From Endothia cerciana (Eukaryota > Ascomycota > Sordariomycetes > Diaporthales > Cryphonectriaceae): a stretch of DNA of 64,000 bases. Shown piece by piece: positions 57,187-64,000 of the stretch. Under the pieces are notes generated by a model. That model was not told where the DNA came from, did no database searches, and saw only the letters and a program-made list of their open reading frames with translations. The DNA is taken from contig JALRMH010000024.1 in assembly GCA_026119935.1 (NCBI GenBank), positions 310,001-374,000 on the forward strand. The letters are read 5' to 3'. A program made the translations under genes and the position numbers. Positions within the stretch are counted from its first letter, which is position 1. Every line of letters starts with the position of its first letter.

Positions 57187-58004
57187 ATGGATGGCATGAT
57201 GGGAGAAGGCGGTCGCTTCCCGCTCGAGGAATGGTTCTGGGAAATGCCCGTCTGTACGAGGTTGTGGACCACCGCCACCCTCGTCACCAGCGCCCTGGTG
57301 CAGTGCAAGATCATCAACGTCTGGCAGCTCTTCTACAGCTACCGTGCGGTATTCGTAAATGGACAGGTGAGAGGCCCACTGCGCCGCGCGACGGGTCTGG
57401 TCAGACCAGCGGGGAGACGGCTCATGCTAACCCACCGGGCCTGGCCGAACAGTACTGGCGATTATTGACAACCTTCCTCTACTTCGGCCCCCTATCCCTC
57501 GACCTCCTCTTCCACGTCTACTTCCTCCAGCGATACTCCCGCCTCCTCGAAGAGTCCTCCGGCCGGTCGCCCGCGCACTTCTCATGGCTGCTCCTCTACG
57601 CCATGATCAGCCTCATCTGCCTGTCCCCGCTGGTCGGTATGATGTTCCTGGGCCACCCGCTGTCCTCGACCTTCGTCTACATCTGGGCCCGGCGCAACCC
57701 GGACACCCGCCTCAGCTTCCTGGGCCTGCTGGTCTTCACCGCGCCCTACCTGCCGTGGGTCCTCATGGGCTTCAGCCTGGTCCTGCACGGCGTCGTGCCC
57801 AGGGACGAGCTCGTAGGTGTCGTCATCGGGCACATCTGGTACTTCTTCAACGACGTCTACCCACCCCTGCACGGCGGCTCGAGGCCTCTGGATCCCCCGA
57901 TGTGGTGGAGGCGGTTGTTCGAGGGCAGGAGGGACGAGTCGGCGAATGGGATCAACCATGAGATCGCGGTTGCCGGCGCCGAGGTCGCACCAGAAGTGCG
58001 ATGA
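57187..58004 (+). CDS. der1: Derlin (Der1/Dfm1 family), ER-associated degradation
   Basis: Rhomboid-like pseudoprotease of the ER membrane that helps misfolded proteins retrotranslocate to the cytosol. Exons 57187-57366 and 57453-58004; the 86-nt intron (gtgaga...gaacag) has a perfect tgctaac branch; 243 aa. The splice restores the derlin WR motif: FVNGQYWRLLTTFLYFGPLS. Membrane segments follow (LYAMISLICLSPLVGMMFLG; FLGLLVFTAPYLPWVLMGFS), then GHIWYFFNDVYPPLHGG, the second family landmark. The rhomboid Ser/His dyad is absent, as usual for derlins. The short polar C-terminus lacks an evident SHP box of the Cdc48-binding Dfm1 kind, so a Der1-like role is slightly preferred. Confidence 0.94.
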
Positions 58005-58501
58005 ACAACAAGTCTCATACTGTTCTGTTCTTTTCGGCGGCGGGACACTTCGGGGCAGCTCTCGACAGACCCAACCATTTTGCGGCGTTGTGGAACTGCA
58101 TTTACAGATCATGCTGGATAGGGTCGCTCGACCTTTGAACAAGAGCAATTTGGCGTTTAGGCGGCATGTATGGGTATTCTGGGGGGGGGGGGAGGGGTTA
58201 GATCTCTTCTTCATCATTAGGGCAACAGCATGTCCCCCATCCAGGCTCGATACATGCACGGTAATTGCTGAGCCGAATAGAATTGCCTGAATGTGCTAGC
58301 CTGTATCCCTTGAAGGAAATTTTGATACCCCTCTGTTCGCTGCGCATTCAGCGTCCGAGATGGTCCAGACTACCAAAGGTTCAAGCGTAGTCGAGCCGCA
58401 AACCCAAGGCTGAAGAATGGTGTTCAGAATATCAAGCCTGATAGGCGCGCCCCAGCGTCTGCCCACGCCCAGCCTCCCCCGGACCCACCACGTCGAGTGC
58501 C
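58005..58501. other. Intergenic between convergent derlin and adi1
   Basis: About 500 bp of 3' flanks with one G run (58179-58190). No gene is supported. Confidence 0.5.
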
Positions 58502-59188
58502 TCAGCTCAGATACTGAGACACGTACTCCTTCCTGTGAGGGTTGCCGTCCAGGTCCCCGCTCCTGTTCAGCGGCGTCCACTTGGGCTCGTCCTTGAACAG
58601 TCTCATGGCGTGAACGAACTGCGCCCCGTCAGTCACACACATCTCTCCGGCCAACCTCGCACACGCCTCACACACGTCGCGATACTCACATTCGTCTCGT
58701 CCGTCGTGAAGCGGTGGTAGATGCCCGCCGGGAGGATGATCAGGTCGTCCTTCTCCAGCTCGATGCGCACCCAGCTGTCGCCCTCGTTGCGCACGTCGAA
58801 GTAGCCCTTCCCGCCCCGGATGTACCGGATCTCCTCGTCCTCGTGCAGGTGCTCGGCGAAGAAGGACCTGACCTTGTCCTCGTAGGCGTCGCCCATCCTG
58901 TCCGGGCTCACGGTGATCTCGTCGCGGTTCCTGTAGCCGCGATCCCGCGCGAGCGTGTCCACCTCGGACACCGCGGGCATGTGGTAGTAGAGGACGCCGA
59001 GCTTCTGGAGGGCGGAGGGGGTGACGGGCGTGCCGGAGTCGTGGGGGAGGCGCTGGTCGCCCTGTGGTGGGGTCAGGTTGGGCGAGTCGCGGCGTGACGA
59101 TGGGTTGTTTTGGGGGAGAGGGGGGAGGGGGGCGGGGTTGAAGAGCTGCGAGTCTTACCGGCTGGTTGTCGTAGAGGTAGGCCTTCAT
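58502..59188 (-). CDS. adi1: Acireductone dioxygenase (ADI1), methionine salvage
   Basis: Metal-dependent cupin enzyme that oxidises acireductone to the 2-keto acid precursor of methionine (Fe form) in the methylthioadenosine cycle. Three minus-strand exons: 59188-59159 (only 10 codons), 59061-58690, 58618-58502; introns 97 nt (gtaaga...ccacag) and 71 nt (gtgagt...gcgcag); 172 aa. The joined start [20 protein letters not shown] matches the family. Metal ligands are visible: H81 and H83 (HLH), E87, and H126 in [14 protein letters not shown]. The C-terminal block is [19 protein letters not shown]. Exon 1 is too short for simple ORF calling, which explains why the unspliced frame looks abnormal. 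Divergent from the SDR gene. Confidence 0.95.
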   Translation of the reverse strand: MKAYLYDNQPVRLAALQPRPPPPSPPKQPIVTPRLAQPDPTTGRPAPPPRLRHARHPLRPPEARRPLLPHARGVRGGHARAGSRLQEPRRDHREPGQDGRRLRGQGQVLLRRAPARGRGDPVHPGREGLLRRAQRGRQLGAHRAGEGRPDHPPGGHLPPLHDGRDECEYRDVCEACARLAGEMCVTDGAQFVHAMRLFKDEPKWTPLNRSGDLDGNPHRKEYVSQYLS

Positions 59189-60367
59189 CTTTCGCGACTG
59201 TGGGCGGAGGGTGTCGTGGGTGCTGGTTGTGTGAGGAGGGAAGTCTCCGGGGCGCAGATTTCAATGCCAAGATGATGCGCTCTCAGGGTGAAGTGATGTA
59301 TCTATTTATTATGAATGTCGAAGCAGGCAGGTTGTTGAACTAGTGAATGGGGAGTAACGAGAAGGCTGTTTTGGACCCTTTGAGCAATATAGAGAATATT
59401 TACCTCAAGACCGTCGCCGCCGCCCCTAACCTGGCAGACGGAATGCTCAAAAGGTGCCCCTCCATTGGCTGGTCTGGGTCCCTCGTGGGCTGTCGTGCTT
59501 ACTCGAGAATGTGACGTCGGCGGGAGAGGAAAGGTGGGGGTCGGTTGGGGGTCGATCCCCAGAGCTCAAGGGTCTGAATATGAGGGTTCAGGGGCTGCGT
59601 CTGCTAAGTGGCCTGGCCTGTCTCCCAGGTTCTTCGACGCTGGGTGCTGAGTGAGATTCAGTTGCATGCCTTTGAACAGAGCCTCTCACTTCCACCTCTT
59701 TTCGTATCCACCACTCCGAGTCATGGATCAGTTCCTGCGTGGACTTATACAGGTTTGCACATGAGTCCATTCACACAATGTGTCTGTGAGGATTCACCAT
59801 ATCCGCCCTTCTGTGCAAGCGCACCTGATGAGGCTACTCTAGCTATGCGGGGACTGGCAAAGACTAGCACTCGCGTAGGGGTATCGAAATGCCGACATGG
59901 TAAAGCTGTCATGCTGGATTCAGCATAGCATTCTCCCTCCAACACGACAATTAATCCGGCCGTGGGGATGGCGATTGTCGGTCAGAACAACCGCACCAGT
60001 TTTCACTCCTCTTGTCCCCTCCTCAAGACTTCAAGGCCCTTGGGCCCAAGGACTGTCTGTTGGCCCGCTGCTCGTTTTCCATGTTGTGTCCAGCGCTGTG
60101 ATCTACATCTAGGTACATACATGCGAAGCTGTGCGCACGGTCTAACAGGCCCGCAAAGACACCTAATCCCCCCTCCTGGTAACAGTCTGTGGTGCTGGAC
60201 TTATTACCGTATAAACTTGTTGAGTTCCTGCGGAGGGCACGGGAGCTTGAAGCCGTCTGGTGGGTGCGAGACAAGTACTGCTCTTGACGTGACAGACTGA
60301 CACCCAAGCCATTATCCTGACCAGCATCAACACCCCGAGTCCACCGCCCATCTGAGGCGCCTCCGTC
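59189..60367. promoter_or_regulatory. Divergent promoter region, adi1 / SDR gene
   Basis: 1.18 kb between start codons. A CRE-like TGACGTCG lies near 59512-59519. No coding sequence is supported; several short frames are without motif. Confidence 0.45.
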
Positions 60368-61549
60368 ATGGACTCCAGACCGCCCACCGTCGACCCTCCT
60401 GCGCGGCAGCCCGGCAGACTGCAACTACCCGCGAGCTGCGATCCACCACAACGAGGCAGCCTACCGGAACAAAAAGTCTGGGTCGTGAGTCCCCCGTCGC
60501 CCTGTCTCGGACAACCACCACAGGCCCAACCTAACAACTTACCCCAGGTCTTTGGAGGCACAGGCCACATGGGCAGGTCCCTCGTGAAGGCCGCCCTCGG
60601 GCACAACGACCTCGTCGCCAGCGTCGGGCGCTCCTTCGAGAACGCCCAGCCCAACGCCGTGCCGCAGCACGAAAACTGCCTCAACCTCAAGTGCGACGTG
60701 CGCGCCCGAGAGTCCGTGGCCCACGTCTTCGAGCGCGTGCTCGAGCGCTTCGGCCGCTACGACATCGTGGTCAACTGCTCCGGGTACGGGGTGATCGGCG
60801 CGTGCGAGGACCAGGACGAGCACGAGATCCGCGACCAGTTCGAGACCAACTTCATGGGCACCCTGCACATCATCCAGTGCTCCCTGCCGTACTTCCGCCA
60901 GCGCGAGGCCGGTCGGTACCTCATCTTCAGCTCGACGAGCGGGGCCCTCGGGGTGCCCGGGCTGGGGCCGTACTGCGCGACAAAGTACGCGGTCGAGGGG
61001 TTCATCGAGGCGCTGCTCTATGAGATCTTCCCGTTCAACATCAAGGCGACGCTCGTCGAGCCCGGGCTGGTCAGACGTGACGAGCCGCTCGACTCCGGGA
61101 CGAACCCGCTGCCCACGTGGGGGCACTTCCTGATCAAACCCCCCTCCGAGGCGTACAGCCACGAGACGTCGCCCGCGCTGCACGCGAAGCGGATGGTCAC
61201 CTGGCTGGGCGACAGGCAGCCCACGAGCGCGGTCAAGTGCGCCGAGCTCGTGTGGCAGCTGGGCCACTGCTCCTACCCGCCGCTGCGGCTGCTGCTCGGG
61301 AGCTACGCGATCGAGAGCATCCGCGACAGGCTCAGGAGCGTGACGGAGGAGCTGGAGGACTGGAAGTACCTGAACTTCCCCGTGCCGCCGGGCGAGGAGG
61401 GGCCACCGGACGGGGCAGCCGCGCTGGAGGAGAAGAGGCCCGAGAAGGTGGATGGGGTGAGGGACGGGAAGAGGGAGGACGAGGTGCAGGGTGATGAAGA
61501 GGGGGGGCCGTCTGGTGCCCAGGAGGACACCATCATGGCTGCTGCTTAG
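60368..61549 (+). CDS. Classical-type short-chain dehydrogenase/reductase
   Basis: NAD(P)-dependent oxidoreductase with Rossmann fold; substrate unknown. Exons 60368-60484 and 60548-61549 are separated by a 63-nt intron (gtgagt...ccccag), 372 aa. The splice forms KVWVVFGGTGHMGRSLVKAA, with GGTGHMG as the nucleotide-binding turn. NCSGYG takes the place of the usual NNAG. The catalytic Ser is in LIFSSTSGALG, and Tyr/Lys lie at about 181/185 in PYCATKYAVEGFIEALLYEI. PGLVRRDEP is the usual PG motif. A Lys/Glu-rich acidic tail (about residue 325 onward) is not conserved in SDRs. The intron is a multiple of three and has no stop, so the unspliced frame also stays open, inserting 21 residues before the Rossmann motif; the spliced form is preferred. 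Confidence 0.9.
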   Translation: MDSRPPTVDPPARQPGRLQLPASCDPPQRGSLPEQKVWVVSPPSPCLGQPPQAQPNNLPQVFGGTGHMGRSLVKAALGHNDLVASVGRSFENAQPNAVPQHENCLNLKCDVRARESVAHVFERVLERFGRYDIVVNCSGYGVIGACEDQDEHEIRDQFETNFMGTLHIIQCSLPYFRQREAGRYLIFSSTSGALGVPGLGPYCATKYAVEGFIEALLYEIFPFNIKATLVEPGLVRRDEPLDSGTNPLPTWGHFLIKPPSEAYSHETSPALHAKRMVTWLGDRQPTSAVKCAELVWQLGHCSYPPLRLLLGSYAIESIRDRLRSVTEELEDWKYLNFPVPPGEEGPPDGAAALEEKRPEKVDGVRDGKREDEVQGDEEGGPSGAQEDTIMAAA

Positions 61550-63064
61550 CGTCGCAGGCTGCCAGGTGGCCGGCGCACCCGGCCTCGAGAGAAAGCAGCG
61601 GCCTCAGCAATACGACGAATACAAGAGCCGACCGGTGCTGAGGCTTCCCCGGGAGAGCTCTACCGCGGGTGATGCAAGGGCAAGAGAAGGGCGGCGACAA
61701 AAACGAATCAACAAGGCCAGGATGGGCAGGGGGACCAAGATCGACGCACTGATGACACATGTCAAGTCGGAGAACCAGGTCAGGCTCGGGCAAGGGAGGA
61801 GCGCCTGGGCACAGGACAGCAGAGGCACGCTACTGATCCCGTGGAAGCTGCAATGACCGAGGGCCTAGGTGGTGCCTGTGGTGTCGTCGACGCTCAGCAT
61901 GACTGTACCCACGAGGCGCACACGGAAGGGCGTCGTGCATGCTGTCTAATGGAGAGCCTCATGACGGGGTCCAGATCCCTCGGCTTTGGCCCCTGTCCGA
62001 ACGGGCTACTACTCGAACAGCTCGGGCTCTAGGTGCTCTTGTTCCGGGGTGTATCACTTGACTGCGTGGTTGCTTGGAGGGCTGTTGAGGGAACAGGGAT
62101 GACCAGCAAGAGTCCGTTCGGGGGCGGGTGAGGCATGCCCTGTCCGCTCGAGACCTACCAGCGTGCCTGTGTAATAATACCTATTGTATCAACGAACTCC
62201 GTCCTGACAGACCCGTGAGGCGAGGTGGCGGCTCTATGGAGCGCTTCAAGGCCTGAAAATGGTCGACACCCGCAGGTTCCATCATTGACGACTCCGTAGA
62301 TCTAACGCCCTGATGATGATGATTCATATGCCTTCTCGAGTAGATCCTGCTGCACCGGTTTCCCTACATCGCAGGTACCTCAGGAGCAACCATGGGGAGA
62401 GGTCTCAAACGGTGTTGTGAGCCTGGCGGCAACCTCCATAGTAGACAGGATCGGGGGGAGGTGGATGTGTGGCTTGTGTCGAGTCCCAGTGGAGCAGTTC
62501 CCAGATTTAGGGGCACACCGCCTCAGCAGGCGGGACCGGGACCTGGCATCTCGCACCTAGAACCCGCCAAGCAGGCGTTGCAGCCACTAGCCGTTTCCAA
62601 CTAAACCGTCTGCGAATCCGGGGGATGGCGCATGAAGTTCTGATAGGAAGACGTTCCCGTAATAATTTAACAAATAAGCCTCCCTTTTCTTTTGCCGTCC
62701 TCGCAGCCTGGCTGAACCTGACGCGTCTCCCCATCCCACGAAGTCCGTCCCAGTCAAGTCTCGGCCCCAACCCAAAAACGCCTCCCTCTTTGTCGACTAC
62801 GCGAGCGCCTAGAGATCTTCGGCGATCGAAAATCTTAGGTCACCGCTCGGGCTCTGGACCCTCCGACCCAAATCCGCCCGCCCGCCCGCGCCCATCTCCC
62901 AACGAAAAGAAGCCACCACTGGCATCTTCCTCGACGACATCTCCAACCACCGCCACCATCCCCCCTTCTAGAACCCATCTCGACCACAGTCGACCAACGT
63001 CGCTCGTCACATCGGTGCGCCTGACCAGGTAGAGAGAAAGAAAGGAAACAGGGCACCCGTCGAG
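61550..63064. other. Intergenic: SDR 3' flank and GDP-mannose transporter promoter
   Basis: 1.5 kb without a supported gene. The stretch 62690-63060 is C-rich (plus strand) and probably is the promoter/leader of the GDP-mannose transporter gene. Confidence 0.5.
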
Positions 63065-63978
63065 ATGTCTACAGACAAGAAAAGCGATGCCTTTGTGGTC
63101 CGGATCCCCGACCGGAGCGACAGCTTCCAGGAGGAGAAGGACCCCTTCCTCGCCAGGACCCCGTCGCACCGCGTCGCCCAGGCGCCGAGCCTCCACGACA
63201 AGTTCGCAAAGGTCCAGAACAGCCCCGGCACATCCATCCTCGCCTACTGCCTCTCGTCCATCTCCATGACCGTCGTCAACAAGTACTGCGTCTCGGGCAG
63301 GAACTGGAACCTGAACCTGTTCTACCTTGCCGTGCAGGTACGAGCGAGCGCCCTCCCCCCTCCCTTTCATCCGCCTCCGCGCGCGGTGTCTGAGCGCATA
63401 CGGGTTTGGGGCCTTGAGGAACTGACCCTTGGAGTAGTCTATCGTCTGTATTGCTGCTATCCTGATCTGCAAGAAGGCTGGGCTCATAACTAGCCTCGCG
63501 CCCTTCGACAAGGACAAGGCCAAAAAATGTACGTCTGAGGGGAAGGGGGGGGGGGGGAACTGTTCCCACGACGTAGCAGGAGGGCAACGCAACTGACAAC
63601 GCCTAGGGTACCCGATCTCCGTCCTCCTCGTCGGCATGATCTACACGAGCACCAAGTCCCTCCAGTTCCTCTCCGTCCCCGTGTATACGATCTTCAAGAA
63701 CTTGACCATCATTGTCATCGCCTATGGCGAGGTCCTCTGGTTCGGCGGCGAGGTCACGCCCATGGCCCTCCTGTCCTTCGGCCTGATGGTGGTCAGCTCC
63801 GTCATTGCTGCTTGGGCTGATATCAAGGCTGCCCTGGAGGGTGGCTACGACGCGAACGTTAGCGTGTCGACCCTGAATGCCGGATACGCCTGGATGGGCA
63901 TGAACGTGTTCTGCACGGCCTCGTACGTCTTGACGATGCGCAAGGTCATCAAGAAGATGAACTTCAAGGACTGGGACT
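63065..63978 (+). CDS. vrg4: GDP-mannose transporter (Vrg4/Gmt type), 5' part
   Basis: Golgi antiporter that imports GDP-mannose for glycosylation, belonging to the nucleotide-sugar transporter family. The visible exons are 63065-63337, 63438-63528 and 63607-63978, with introns of 100 nt (gtacga...gagtag) and 78 nt (gtacgt...gcctag). A further intron begins at 63979 (gtaggt) and the gene runs off the window. The cytosolic N-terminus is acidic/Ser-rich; the first membrane segment contains [20 protein letters not shown]. Then come [20 protein letters not shown], the loop [13 protein letters not shown], and [20 protein letters not shown] with [20 protein letters not shown], all typical of fungal Vrg4. 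The [13 protein letters not shown] part is the first of the two nucleotide-sugar contact regions. The C-terminal GALNK motif lies beyond the window. Confidence 0.95.
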
Positions 63979-64000
63979 GTAGGTGCAACGTGTCCAAATC

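Noticed and set aside
60539..61267. 242-aa antisense frame over the SDR gene
   Set aside because: Third-position GC bias of the real gene opens this frame; no motif.

Overview
The window is nuclear DNA of a filamentous ascomycete (Pezizomycotina, most likely a Sordariomycete). The evidence is GC-rich coding sequence, short introns (48-300 nt, mostly 55-110 nt) with GTRNGT donors and CTRAC-type branch points, a fungal gene repertoire, and kilobase intergenic regions full of microsatellites and C/G homopolymers. The organism is inferred, not read from a marker gene. No operons, CRISPR arrays, rDNA, convincing tRNA genes or transposase/reverse-transcriptase genes were seen.

I support 18 protein genes, each with exon boundaries worked out by hand, plus two weak candidates. 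Left part (0-12 kb): C-terminal part of the CAAX protease RCE1 (+), candidate small membrane ORF (+), ERMES subunit MMM1 (-), SM protein VPS45 (+), mitochondrial tRNA-modifying MTO1 (+), cardiolipin synthase CRD1 (-). Three of these act at or in mitochondria. Then comes a gene-poor stretch (12-25 kb) broken only by a Gti1/Pac2 (WOPR) transcription factor (-) with about 7 kb of upstream DNA.

Middle part (25-38.6 kb) is gene-dense: TDP1 tyrosyl-DNA phosphodiesterase with a UIM (-), an FAD-dependent oxidoreductase (+), a PNRC/Edc1-like proline-rich protein (-), the cullin RING subunit RBX1 (+), signal peptidase subunit SPC1 (-), and a CorA-type Mg2+ transporter (+). An 11.8-kb gene desert follows (38.6-50.4 kb), ending in a single-exon CRIB-domain protein (+).

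Right part (55.5-64 kb): centromeric histone CenH3 (-), derlin (+), acireductone dioxygenase of methionine salvage (-), a short-chain dehydrogenase (+) and the 5' part of the GDP-mannose transporter (+, runs off the end). Several neighbours are divergent pairs sharing 0.65-1.5 kb promoters (MMM1/VPS45, TDP1/FAD oxidase, PNRC-like/RBX1, SPC1/Mg transporter, CenH3/derlin, ADI1/SDR). Most genes are conserved housekeeping genes. The less explained material is the two gene-poor regions, the AGTACT-centred palindromes, the C/G homopolymers, leader uORFs and alternative splice choices. I found no clearly new multi-gene system.
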